Positions 38,307-46,532 of a stretch of 64,000 nt of DNA are shown in pieces. The position numbers were made by a program, and so were the translations under genes. Each line of letters opens with the position of its first letter. The stretch's first letter is position 1. The DNA is from Bacteroidales bacterium (lineage in GTDB: Bacteria > Bacteroidota > Bacteroidia > Bacteroidales > UBA1402). The notes under the pieces are model-generated. The model was given only the letters and a program-made list of their open reading frames with translations, was not told where the DNA came from and did no database searches. The stretch spans positions 186,001-250,000 of the forward strand of contig JAFUIP010000011.1 of assembly GCA_017468435.1 (NCBI GenBank), given 5' to 3'.

Positions 38307-39439
38307 TGAAACTCAGGCAAAAAATCGCCTTAGAATTGGCCCGTTTGCAATATCGTCAGCAAAATGCGGGCCATTCTTTGTATCAGTTATTTTGGGAATG
38401 TACCCTTCGTTGCAATTTTGCTTGCCGTCATTGCGGTAGCGATTGCAAAAGTCTAGCCCATGTGACGGACATGCCTTTTGAAGATTTTCATAAGGTATTG
38501 AAAGACATCAAGAAAGAGATGGATGTGAGCCGACTGTCGGTGATTATGACTGGCGGAGAACCGCTTTGCAGAAAAGATTTGGAGACTTGCGGACGTGCCA
38601 TTTACGACATGGGCATTGCCTGGGGCATAGTCACCAATGCCTGGTTGCTCGATGAAAAACGCCTGATTTCCTTGCTGAAAGCCGGTATTCACGGCATCAC
38701 CATCAGTTTGGACGGCATGGGAGAGACGCACGATTGGATGAGGGGTAAAAAAGAATCTTTCAACAGAGCTTCTTTGGCCATTCGTCGCATCTGCGATTTC
38801 AACCGCGCGGCCAAAGACGGACAAGGCGCCTTGGGCTTTTCTCGTCTCTCCGCGTCCGACGCCATCGCTTTCGATGTGGTTTCTTGCATCAACAAAAGAA
38901 GCCTGAAACAATTGGAAGCACTGAAGGAACACTTGATAGCATTAGGCGTGAGCCATTGGCGGGTATTCACCATTTTTCCCGTAGGTCGCGCAGCCGATGA
39001 TCCGGAACTGCAACTCGATGCACAAGAATTCAAACAATTGATGGATTTCATTGTGGCCACTCGCCAAGAAGGACGCATACATCTCGACTACGCCTGCGAA
39101 GGATTTTTAGGTGATTACGAAGGAAAAGTGCGCGACCATTTTTTCACTTGCCAAGCCGGACTCAGCATCGCTTCCATCCTGTCTGACGGCAGCATTTCGG
39201 CATGCCCGAGCATTCGCTCCGACTATCATCAGGGGAATATTTACCGCGGCGACAAATTTACGGATATTTGGAAAAACAAGTTCCAAGCCTATCGCCAGCG
39301 TGAATGGATGAAGAAAGACAAGTGCGCCGATTGCGAATTCTTCCGCTACTGTCAAGGCGGAGCCATGCACCTGCGCGACGGCCAAGGTAAACTGCTTTTC
39401 TGCCACTTGGACAGACTGCCGCCTTATCGGATGCGCTGA
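38306..39439 (+). CDS. Radical SAM/SPASM enzyme of the rSAM/lipoprotein system
   Basis: 377 residues. The radical SAM cluster motif CxxxCxxC is Cys36-Cys40-Cys43 (CNFACRHC), with more Cys at 32 and 47. MTGGEPLCRKDL is the SAM-binding GGE motif. The C-terminal third is a SPASM-type region (CQAGLSIASILSDGSISACPS, then KCADCEFFRYCQGG) that binds one or two extra Fe-S clusters, as in peptide-modifying enzymes. From memory it fits TIGR04133. It is probably cytoplasmic, so it would act on the lipoprotein before export. The gene overlaps its partner by one base and overlaps the convergent DUF4293 gene by 16 bases. Confidence 0.88.
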   Translation: MKLRQKIALELARLQYRQQNAGHSLYQLFWECTLRCNFACRHCGSDCKSLAHVTDMPFEDFHKVLKDIKKEMDVSRLSVIMTGGEPLCRKDLETCGRAIYDMGIAWGIVTNAWLLDEKRLISLLKAGIHGITISLDGMGETHDWMRGKKESFNRASLAIRRICDFNRAAKDGQGALGFSRLSASDAIAFDVVSCINKRSLKQLEALKEHLIALGVSHWRVFTIFPVGRAADDPELQLDAQEFKQLMDFIVATRQEGRIHLDYACEGFLGDYEGKVRDHFFTCQAGLSIASILSDGSISACPSIRSDYHQGNIYRGDKFTDIWKNKFQAYRQREWMKKDKCADCEFFRYCQGGAMHLRDGQGKLLFCHLDRLPPYRMR

Positions 39440-39879
39440 TAAGCGCGGACTTTCTTTTCGTCGTTGAGGATGGCGTTCATGGCCAGAAAATCGAAAATCA
39501 AGCCGACGAGCGGCAGCGCGAAGCCGAAATTCAAGCCAAAAGTGGCATCCAATTGTGCTTTGGTCACAAACAAAGCAATGAGGAACACAATGTAGAAACC
39601 GATAAGAGCAATAAGGTTGAAGATACAGAAGCGAACCTGTGTCAAGCGTTTCTTGAAAAAGAAGATTGCCACAAAAGCGCTCAACGCACAGACGGCCAGA
39701 ATCACGCCCAGGGCCCAAAAACCAATGCTTTCAGCCTGACCTACAGCCGTTTTCACTGCAAATGCCTCATAACTATATACAGCTTCTGAAGTGAAGAAGC
39801 TACCCCATGGCATAAAAATGGCTGTCACCAAGGAAGCGACAACCATCAATAAATACAGGGTCTGGATACGTTGTATCAT
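39424..39879 (-). CDS. DUF4293 membrane protein
   Basis: 151 residues with four predicted membrane helices (YLLMVVASLVTAIFM, FWALGVILAVCALSAFVAIFFF, FCIFNLIALIGFYIVFLIAL, GFALPLVGLIFDFLAM). It begins MIQRIQTLYLLMVV, typical of DUF4293, a Bacteroidota family with no known role. It shares a base with the rpoZ stop and sits in the bamD-rpoZ-DUF4293 string, an arrangement I recall from many Bacteroidales. It is probably an inner-membrane protein; the function is unknown. Confidence 0.85.
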   Translation of the reverse strand: MIQRIQTLYLLMVVASLVTAIFMPWGSFFTSEAVYSYEAFAVKTAVGQAESIGFWALGVILAVCALSAFVAIFFFKKRLTQVRFCIFNLIALIGFYIVFLIALFVTKAQLDATFGLNFGFALPLVGLIFDFLAMNAILNDEKKVRAYQRIR

Positions 39880-40205
39880 TATTTCTTCTTTTCAGTCAGC
39901 GGATTACGATGATAGATTTTACCATCAATATATTCCTGCGTAGCAATAAGCGTAGGCTTGGGCAATTTTTCGTAGAAACGAGAAATTTCAATTTGTTCAC
40001 GGTTTTCGAACACTTCTTCCAAGTTGTCGGTGTACGGAGCAAATTCCTGCAATTTCTTTTCCAATTCAGACTTGATTTCTACACCAATCTGATTGGCACG
40101 CTTTGAAATGACAGCCACTGCTTCATAAACATTTTCTTCACCCACCATGGCACGAAGGTCGCGGGTTTGTGTGTTGGTAGGAGCTACCGTTTTCTTGTAA
40201 TCCAT
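39879..40205 (-). CDS. rpoZ: RNA polymerase omega subunit (RpoZ/Rpb6-like)
   Basis: 108 residues. It is the small subunit that helps the assembly of beta-prime. The core YEAVAVISKRANQIGVEIKSELEKKL is the omega signature. The Bacteroidota form has an extra C-terminal extension (EYIDGKIYHRNPLTEKKK), giving a longer protein than the classical omega. Start MDYKKTVAPTNTQTRDLRAM is normal for this form. It lies 28 bases after bamD and is coupled with DUF4293. Confidence 0.88.
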   Translation of the reverse strand: MDYKKTVAPTNTQTRDLRAMVGEENVYEAVAVISKRANQIGVEIKSELEKKLQEFAPYTDNLEEVFENREQIEISRFYEKLPKPTLIATQEYIDGKIYHRNPLTEKKK

Positions 40206-40233
40206 AAATTATTCTTTTTAGTTTCAATTATCA

Positions 40234-41046
40234 TTATTTCGTACCGGTTTTCAGCACTTTCTCAGCATGTTCGAACATACGCTTGGCTTCCTTCTGGTAC
40301 TTGCTTTCCGGATATTCCGTGGTAAAGCTGTAATATTCGTCAATCATACGACGGAAACGCTCCGGTTGCTTGGCAGGAACGCTTTCCTGGGCGTAGGTAT
40401 AACGAGCCTTCAATATCATAAAAGCGAAATCTACGCGATAAGCCGAAATCGGAAAATCGTTCAAGGCATTGTTGGCCGTAATGATACAAGACTCGTAATT
40501 GTTACCCATGTAATTGCCGAGATTATAGTACAACTGACAGTTAAGCAAAGCCTTGTAAGCCAACTTTTCCATCAGTTCGTCCATCATGCGTTCCACCTCG
40601 GGGCGATATTGGCTGTTGGGATAATATTCCAGAAACACGTTCAGTTCGTCCATTGCCTGAATGGTACCTTCTTGGGACAAACGCGGATCCGGAGAATCTT
40701 CGTAGGCAGCCTTTCCCGACATAAAACGACATTCTTCGGCAAAAATACCCTTCGGATAAGTTTTGTAATACAACTGATATTGATTGGTGGCTGAATAAAA
40801 ATCCTTGCTGCGATAGTACGCATTGGCCAACATGTAAAGCGTCTGTTCAGAACGTTCCGTGCCCTTGTAAATAGCCTTCAGTTCTTCCAGCAATTCTATG
40901 GTTCTAGCGTATTTTCCCTGCTCGTAATATTCATTAGCCTTCTCCCACTTAGCCTCATAGTCATCACTCTTGAGGAGTTTGTGATATTCTCCACAAGATG
41001 TTAACACACAAGTAATCAGCAAGATAAACCAATATTTCAGTTTCAT
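40234..41046 (-). CDS. bamD: Outer-membrane assembly lipoprotein BamD
   Basis: 270 residues. MKLKYWFILLITCVLTSC is a lipoprotein signal with lipobox (Cys18), so it is anchored to the inner face of the outer membrane, where it works with BamA to fold barrel proteins. It has five TPR-like repeats (EKANEYYEQGKYARTIELLEEL, LYMLANAYYRSKDFYSATNQYQ, and later ones). Bacteroidota BamD is a little longer than the E. coli form. It has its own promoter (41071-41101). rpoZ follows. Confidence 0.93.
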   Translation of the reverse strand: MKLKYWFILLITCVLTSCGEYHKLLKSDDYEAKWEKANEYYEQGKYARTIELLEELKAIYKGTERSEQTLYMLANAYYRSKDFYSATNQYQLYYKTYPKGIFAEECRFMSGKAAYEDSPDPRLSQEGTIQAMDELNVFLEYYPNSQYRPEVERMMDELMEKLAYKALLNCQLYYNLGNYMGNNYESCIITANNALNDFPISAYRVDFAFMILKARYTYAQESVPAKQPERFRRMIDEYYSFTTEYPESKYQKEAKRMFEHAEKVLKTGTK

Positions 41047-41070
41047 TCCAATTTATCCGAAAAAAGTCTG

Positions 41071-41101
41071 CAAATGTAGTTATAATTCAAGACAAATACA
41101 A
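41071..41101 (-). promoter_or_regulatory. Promoter of bamD
   Basis: Minus-strand TTG (41099-41101), 20 bases, then TACATTTG (41071-41078), 25 bases before the ATG. Confidence 0.55.
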
Positions 41102-41118
41102 GTCCTTCTTTTCAATAA

Positions 41119-41547
41119 TTAGAAAGAATAGATTTCGTCTGCATCGATGAGTCTTTGTTTGTTGTCGAGCAAGACACGCACACAATCGTTCAAGTTGTCG
41201 GGCGAGAGAATGACACGAGCGTGGTCGCCTTCGGCAAAAGCATACATATAAGCAATGCCCACGCCGTTTTCAGACAAGATGGCAAGCGCTTTATTCAGAG
41301 AACCCGGCGTATTGGGCGTTTGCAAGCAGACAACATCGGTGAGCGAAACGGCGAATCCATGTTCTTTGAGCAGATCTTTGGCTCTCTGAGGTTCGGAAAC
41401 CACCACGCGCATCATACCGAAATCGGAGCTTTCGGCAATGGTGAAAGCAGAAAGATTGATACCTGCCTGGCCTAAAATTTTAGTCAGTTCCGACACGCGG
41501 CCGGCCTTATTTTCCAAGAAAACGGACAATTGTTGGATAATATTCAT
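41119..41547 (-). CDS. Tandem ACT-domain protein
   Basis: 142 residues, made of two ACT-type ligand-binding repeats (QLSVFLENKAGRVSELTKILGQAGINL and VVCLQTPNTPGSLNKALAILSENGVGI). These bind amino acids or related small molecules. It starts 13 bases after the phenylacetate-CoA ligase stop, a pairing common in anaerobes, and may sense aromatic amino acids or regulate the ligase. No catalytic domain is present. The role is inferred from context. Confidence 0.85.
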   Translation of the reverse strand: MNIIQQLSVFLENKAGRVSELTKILGQAGINLSAFTIAESSDFGMMRVVVSEPQRAKDLLKEHGFAVSLTDVVCLQTPNTPGSLNKALAILSENGVGIAYMYAFAEGDHARVILSPDNLNDCVRVLLDNKQRLIDADEIYSF

Positions 41548-41559
41548 GGTCGAGAATTT

Positions 41560-42867
41560 TTATTTGTTAGCATAAACGTTTCGTTTGTCAGTAACGCGGC
41601 GAGCTTTGCCCTCGCTACGCGGAATACTGTTGGGTTCCACCAATTTAACCTCTGCAGAGATACCCAGCACACTCTGAATGCGGGCAGAAATACGTTTTTT
41701 CAGGTCGAGCATGCGGCTCATGTTGTCGCTGAAGAATTCCGGACGCATTTCCACGTGAACTTCGAAAGTATCGGTATTGTTGACACGATCCACATACAGA
41801 TGATAATGCGGCGCAGCTTCGGCAAATTCGAGCAAAACACTCTCGATTTGTGTGGGGAACACATTCACGCCGCGGATAATGAGCATATCGTCGCTGCGAC
41901 CCATGATCTTTTCCATGCGCACATTGGTACGTCCACATTCGCAAGGTTCGTACACCAGGCGCGTCAAATCCTTGGTGCGGTAACGCAACAGCGGCATGCC
42001 TTCTTTGGTAATGGTGGTGAACACCAATTCGCCCACTTGGCCGGGAGCCACAGGCTGCAGGGTTTCCGGATCGACAATTTCAGGCAGAAAATGATCTTCG
42101 TTGATGTGCATGCCGTTCTGGCAGCTGCAATTGTACGACACACCCGGACCGATGATTTCCGTCAAGCCGTAGATATCGAAAGCCTTCAGACGCAGTTTCT
42201 CTTCAATTTCATGGCGCATTTCTTCCGTCCAAGGTTCAGCACCGAAAAATCCCACGCGAAGCTTCAATTTATCTTGCAAACCTTTCTTGTGAATGCTTTC
42301 GGCCAGATACAAAGCATACGAAGGCGTACAACAAAGCACCGTCGAACCGAAGTCTGTCATCAATTGGATTTGTTTTTCGGTATTGCCCGATGAAATGGGA
42401 ATAACGGAAGCACCGATGCGTTCAGCGCCGCTATGTGCGCCCAAACCTCCGGTAAACAAGCCGTAACCGAAAGCAATGTGGAAAATATCTCTGCTGTCGC
42501 ATCCGCCGGCACTGAATGTTCTGGCCAAGACTTCCGACCAGATACCCAGGTCTTTACGTGTATAACCGGCCACCACAGGCTTGCCCGTCGTTCCGGAAGA
42601 TGCATGCATGCGCACAATTTCAGACATAGGCGAGGCAAACAAGCCGAAAGGATATTGATCACGCAAGTCGGTTTTCACCGTAAAAGGCAACTTCACAATA
42701 TCATCCACCGTCTGTATATCTTCGGGCATGATGCCCATTTCTTGCATTTTCTTACGATAAAAAGGCGTATTTGCGTACACTCGTTCCACCGTTTCTCTTA
42801 ATCTCTTCCCTTGCAGAGCCCGCATCTCATCGCGACTCATGCACTCATAACTCTTGTTCCAAATCAT
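41560..42867 (-). CDS. paaK: Phenylacetate-CoA ligase (PaaK-like)
   Basis: 435 residues from ATG 42867 (MIWNKSYECMSRDEMRALQGKRL); an in-frame ATG six codons upstream is possible. It activates phenylacetate or a similar arylacetate with ATP and CoA. The AMP-binding P-loop HASSGTTGKPVVAGYT (~93) and the FDIYGLTEIIGPGVS motif are intact, and the C-terminal lid domain has SEGKARRVTDKRN with the catalytic Lys region. In anaerobes such enzymes take part in reductive aromatic amino acid routes with indolepyruvate oxidoreductases; none is in the window. It shares a divergent region with uvrB. Confidence 0.9.
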   Translation of the reverse strand: MIWNKSYECMSRDEMRALQGKRLRETVERVYANTPFYRKKMQEMGIMPEDIQTVDDIVKLPFTVKTDLRDQYPFGLFASPMSEIVRMHASSGTTGKPVVAGYTRKDLGIWSEVLARTFSAGGCDSRDIFHIAFGYGLFTGGLGAHSGAERIGASVIPISSGNTEKQIQLMTDFGSTVLCCTPSYALYLAESIHKKGLQDKLKLRVGFFGAEPWTEEMRHEIEEKLRLKAFDIYGLTEIIGPGVSYNCSCQNGMHINEDHFLPEIVDPETLQPVAPGQVGELVFTTITKEGMPLLRYRTKDLTRLVYEPCECGRTNVRMEKIMGRSDDMLIIRGVNVFPTQIESVLLEFAEAAPHYHLYVDRVNNTDTFEVHVEMRPEFFSDNMSRMLDLKKRISARIQSVLGISAEVKLVEPNSIPRSEGKARRVTDKRNVYANK

Positions 42868-42913
42868 TGTAGTACGTAATTGCAAATAGCATTCAAAATG
42901 AAAAATAAAGTGA

Positions 42914-42950
42914 CAAAGATAAATTCTTTCTCCGAAAACTCCTACTTTTG
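42914..42950. promoter_or_regulatory. Divergent -7 boxes for paaK and uvrB
   Basis: TATCTTTG on the minus strand (42914-42921) for paaK, and TACTTTTG on the plus strand (42943-42950) for uvrB, 28 bases before its ATG. The -33 elements are weak in both. Confidence 0.45.
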
Positions 42951-42977
42951 CATTCAGAAACAGAGCGAAAAAAATTC

Positions 42978-45041
42978 ATGTTCAAAATACAATCGGCATA
43001 TCAACCCACCGGCGACCAGCCACAGGCCATAGAAGCCTTGGTGCGCGGCATAGAGCAAGGCCAACGCGCGCAGACATTGCTGGGCGTCACCGGTTCGGGA
43101 AAGACATTCACCATCGCCAACGTGGTGGAGAAAATCCAGAAGCCGACATTGGTACTGAGCCACAACAAAACCCTGGCCGCCCAGCTTTACAACGAATTCA
43201 AGTCGTTTTTCCCGGACAATGCAGTGGAGTATTTCGTATCCTACTACGATTATTATCAGCCGGAAGCCTATATTCCCAGTACCAACACCTACATAGAGAA
43301 AGACCTTTCCATCAACCAGGAAATCGAGAAACTGAGATTGTCGGCCACCTCTGCCCTGCTTTCCGGACGAAAAGACGTGCTGGTGGTGTCTTCCGTTTCC
43401 TGTCTTTTCGGCATGGGAAGCCCGGTAGATTTCAGCGAAAACACCATTCACATACACCGCGGACAAAAATTGAGCCGAAATGTTTTCCTGCGACAATTGG
43501 TAGATAGTCTGTATTCGCGCAACGACATTGCCTTCAATCGTTCTTGTTTCAGGGTAAAAGGCGACAACGTCGATATTTATCTTTCGTATGCCGACAAAGC
43601 GCTGCGCGTGACATTTTGGGGAGACGAGATCGATGAAATCGAAGAAATTGACCCTATTACCGCAGGAAGACTCTGTCGTCTGGACGCTTACGACATTTAT
43701 CCGGCCAATCTTTTCGTCACCAGCAAGGAACGCACACAAATAGCCATCCGACAAATACAGGACGACCTTTGTCAGCAGGTAGAATTTTTCCGAAGCATTG
43801 GCAAAAACCTAGAAGCCAAACGTTTGGAAGAACGCGTCAACTACGACTTGGAGATGATCCGCGAACTGGGACATTGCTCCGGCATAGAGAATTACTCTCG
43901 CTACTTCGATGGACGCGAAGCCGGCACCCGGCCCTATTGCCTGATGGACTTTTTCCCCGATGATTTTCTTTTGGTCATTGACGAAAGTCATGTCACCGTG
44001 CCTCAGATTCATGCCATGTGGGGCGGCGACCATGCACGCAAAATGAATTTGGTGGAATACGGATTCCGTCTGCCTGCCGCCATCGACAACCGTCCGCTCA
44101 CCTTCGATGAATTCGAAGCCCTGTGCCATCAAACCATTTATGTGAGCGCCACGCCGGCCGATTACGAATTGGAACAATCGGAAGGTGTCATCGTGGAGCA
44201 GCTGATTCGCCCGACGGGATTGTTGGATCCGCCCATCGAGGTGCGTCCCAGCGAGAACCAGATTGACGACTTGATGGAAGAAATCCGCCTATGCAGCGAA
44301 CGCGACGAGCGCACCCTGGTGACCACCCTGACCAAACGCATGGCCGAAGAATTGTCGGCATATCTCATTAAGAACGGCGTACGCTGCGAATACATACACT
44401 CCGACATCGACACTTTGGAACGCGTGGAAATCATGGAAAACCTGCGCGCCGGACTGTACGATGTGCTGGTGGGTGTAAACCTCTTGCGCGAAGGCTTGGA
44501 CTTACCCGAGGTGTCGTTGGTAGCCATTATCGACGCCGACAAGGAAGGCTTCCTGAGAAACCGTCGTTCGCTCACGCAGACGGCCGGCCGCGCGGCCCGA
44601 CATGTCAACGGAAAGGTTATTTTCTATGCTGACAAAGTAACTGAAAGCATGCGCCTTACCATTGAAGAGACCAATCGCCGCCGCGCCAAGCAAATGGCCT
44701 ACAACGAAGCGCATGGCATCACACCGCAAGCCGTCGGAAAACAATCGCACAATAGTCTGACTAAAACCGAAGCAGCCACCGGAAGAGCCGAAGCTTCTTT
44801 CGCAAGCGCCACCGGCATCGGAAGCAATAAACTCAAAGATTATTCAACAGAAATCAAGGCAACACCCAGGGCGGCCGACCCCGTTTTGGATTCGCTCAGC
44901 ATCGCCGATCTGGAAAAAGTCATTGCCAACACCAAGCGCTTGATGTACGCAGCCTCCAAAAAGATGGACTTTCTGGAGGCCGCTCAATATCGTGATGAAT
45001 TATTCAAATTGGAAGACAGGCTCAAAGATTTAAAATCTTAA
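42978..45041 (+). CDS. uvrB: Excinuclease ABC subunit B
   Basis: 687 residues from ATG 42978 (MFKIQSAYQPTGDQPQAIEAL); a longer frame would start inside the -7 box. It is the damage-verifying helicase-like subunit of nucleotide excision repair. Walker A GVTGSGKTFTIANV (~38-45), the beta-hairpin YYDYYQPEAYIPSTNTYIEKD, DESHVTVPQ, and motif VI QTAGRAARH are intact, and the C-terminal UVR domain (EFLEAAQYRDELFKLEDRL-like) binds UvrC. The last bases overlap the convergent FadL-like gene by four. Confidence 0.98.
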   Translation: MFKIQSAYQPTGDQPQAIEALVRGIEQGQRAQTLLGVTGSGKTFTIANVVEKIQKPTLVLSHNKTLAAQLYNEFKSFFPDNAVEYFVSYYDYYQPEAYIPSTNTYIEKDLSINQEIEKLRLSATSALLSGRKDVLVVSSVSCLFGMGSPVDFSENTIHIHRGQKLSRNVFLRQLVDSLYSRNDIAFNRSCFRVKGDNVDIYLSYADKALRVTFWGDEIDEIEEIDPITAGRLCRLDAYDIYPANLFVTSKERTQIAIRQIQDDLCQQVEFFRSIGKNLEAKRLEERVNYDLEMIRELGHCSGIENYSRYFDGREAGTRPYCLMDFFPDDFLLVIDESHVTVPQIHAMWGGDHARKMNLVEYGFRLPAAIDNRPLTFDEFEALCHQTIYVSATPADYELEQSEGVIVEQLIRPTGLLDPPIEVRPSENQIDDLMEEIRLCSERDERTLVTTLTKRMAEELSAYLIKNGVRCEYIHSDIDTLERVEIMENLRAGLYDVLVGVNLLREGLDLPEVSLVAIIDADKEGFLRNRRSLTQTAGRAARHVNGKVIFYADKVTESMRLTIEETNRRRAKQMAYNEAHGITPQAVGKQSHNSLTKTEAATGRAEASFASATGIGSNKLKDYSTEIKATPRAADPVLDSLSIADLEKVIANTKRLMYAASKKMDFLEAAQYRDELFKLEDRLKDLKS

Positions 45042-46516
45042 AAGCGCAATCCCAGGGTCATGGCAATGTTGTCTTGCGAATAACGCAGATTGCTCACATT
45101 ATCGTAAGAACGGCCCAGACCGTCAATATCAATTCTGTTGTAGTAAGGATAGAAATGCTCTACAAAACTACGGTTTTGGTATGCAACATCAAAGTAGAAA
45201 GCATCAAACTTGAAGCCTAGGCCCAAAGAGAACACATTGGTACCTGAATTGTTCACAAAAGCGTAGTGCGGAGTCAATGAAGGAGTGTTAACCACCTGAC
45301 GATTAGCCACAAGCGCGTCTTTCACAGGCGAAGGAAGATGGGCATATCCACCTCTCAGAGTCATGGCATCGTTGAAACGCCATTCGGCACCCAAACGCAA
45401 ATTGCCCACATTTTCGAGAGAAGCTTCTATATCCTGACGCAGATCCTCGTAAACGAAGCCGTTTCCATCGTAAGCATTCATCGTGGTGTAATCCACCATT
45501 TCGTAATCCACACTGATCATACCGCGACGGCCCAATTGAAGTGCCGCACTGAGAATCACCTTCTGGGGCGAAGTCATTTCATAATAGTAATAAGCATAAT
45601 TGTTCTTGTCGCGGATGGATTTATTCACCGGGAAGCCTTCGTCATTCAACACCTCATAACTATTCATTTCAGAGGGAGCAACGATATCGGTCATGGAATA
45701 AACCGTAGGCGAATGATACGCCACGCCCAAACGCAAAGATGGGAAAGGACGCACAATGGCTCCCACTTTCAGATTGTAACCTATGCCCGAGCTGCTGAAT
45801 TCGTTGCTATAATCCATAGCTCCACCCTTTTCAAAAGATTCTTCGTAAAAGGAAGACATGGAATAATCCAGACTTTGAACACCCGCCGAAACGCCTAAAT
45901 ACAACCAATAAGCATAATTAAAGGCCATTGAGAAGTCCCAAACATCGTTACGACCGGTTTCCACAAGTCTTTGTCTGTAATCGACTCTTTCACCCAATTC
46001 CAAGATAGGATTATAGTTCACATCCAACAGATATGCTTCATAAGCCATCGTTTCCATGGGATCACCGGGATTCAGATTATCCAAAATAGACACCGGAGAT
46101 CCGTCACGCTTAAGACTGGTATTCTTGAAATGATTGGCCAAACGGTTGTATGAAACGGCAAAATTGATATAAGCCAGATCTTCGGGCGATTTCCTATCAT
46201 TTGAAAATACATAATTGAAACTACCCGTACTCAATTTAGATTTATCGGCTCTCGAATACGCCGATTCCACATCTGTATTGGCCAAACTGAGCGTGTAAGA
46301 CAATTCTCCACCTCGGTAAATACCCAGACCCGCAGGATTGATGCTGACAGCCGTTGCATCCGCGCCCACAGCACCCATGGCATTAGCCATAGACATTGAA
46401 TGAGCCGTACCCAACAGATCCTGCTGACTATATTTCAACAAATCGAATACTTCCTGCGCCATAGCCAAAGTGCAGGCCGACAAAAGCGCAACTATTGATA
46501 TAAATAACTTTTTCAT
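45038..46516 (-). CDS. FadL/OmpP1/TodX-like outer-membrane transport protein
   Basis: 492 residues with a signal peptide (MKKLFISIVALLSACTLAMAQ). After it, GTAHSMSMANAMGAVGADATAVSINPAGLGIYRGGELS is the conserved N-terminal plug of OmpP1/FadL proteins. The rest shows regular alternating strands and ends in NIAMTLGLRF, a terminal strand with an aromatic residue. Homologues carry hydrophobic compounds such as fatty acids or aromatics across the outer membrane; the substrate here is unknown. It starts 16 bases after the His/Ser-rich protein gene stop, so it is likely downstream in the same transcript. Confidence 0.85.
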   Translation of the reverse strand: MKKLFISIVALLSACTLAMAQEVFDLLKYSQQDLLGTAHSMSMANAMGAVGADATAVSINPAGLGIYRGGELSYTLSLANTDVESAYSRADKSKLSTGSFNYVFSNDRKSPEDLAYINFAVSYNRLANHFKNTSLKRDGSPVSILDNLNPGDPMETMAYEAYLLDVNYNPILELGERVDYRQRLVETGRNDVWDFSMAFNYAYWLYLGVSAGVQSLDYSMSSFYEESFEKGGAMDYSNEFSSSGIGYNLKVGAIVRPFPSLRLGVAYHSPTVYSMTDIVAPSEMNSYEVLNDEGFPVNKSIRDKNNYAYYYYEMTSPQKVILSAALQLGRRGMISVDYEMVDYTTMNAYDGNGFVYEDLRQDIEASLENVGNLRLGAEWRFNDAMTLRGGYAHLPSPVKDALVANRQVVNTPSLTPHYAFVNNSGTNVFSLGLGFKFDAFYFDVAYQNRSFVEHFYPYYNRIDIDGLGRSYDNVSNLRYSQDNIAMTLGLRF

Positions 46517-46532
46517 AAGAATCAGTGTTTAA

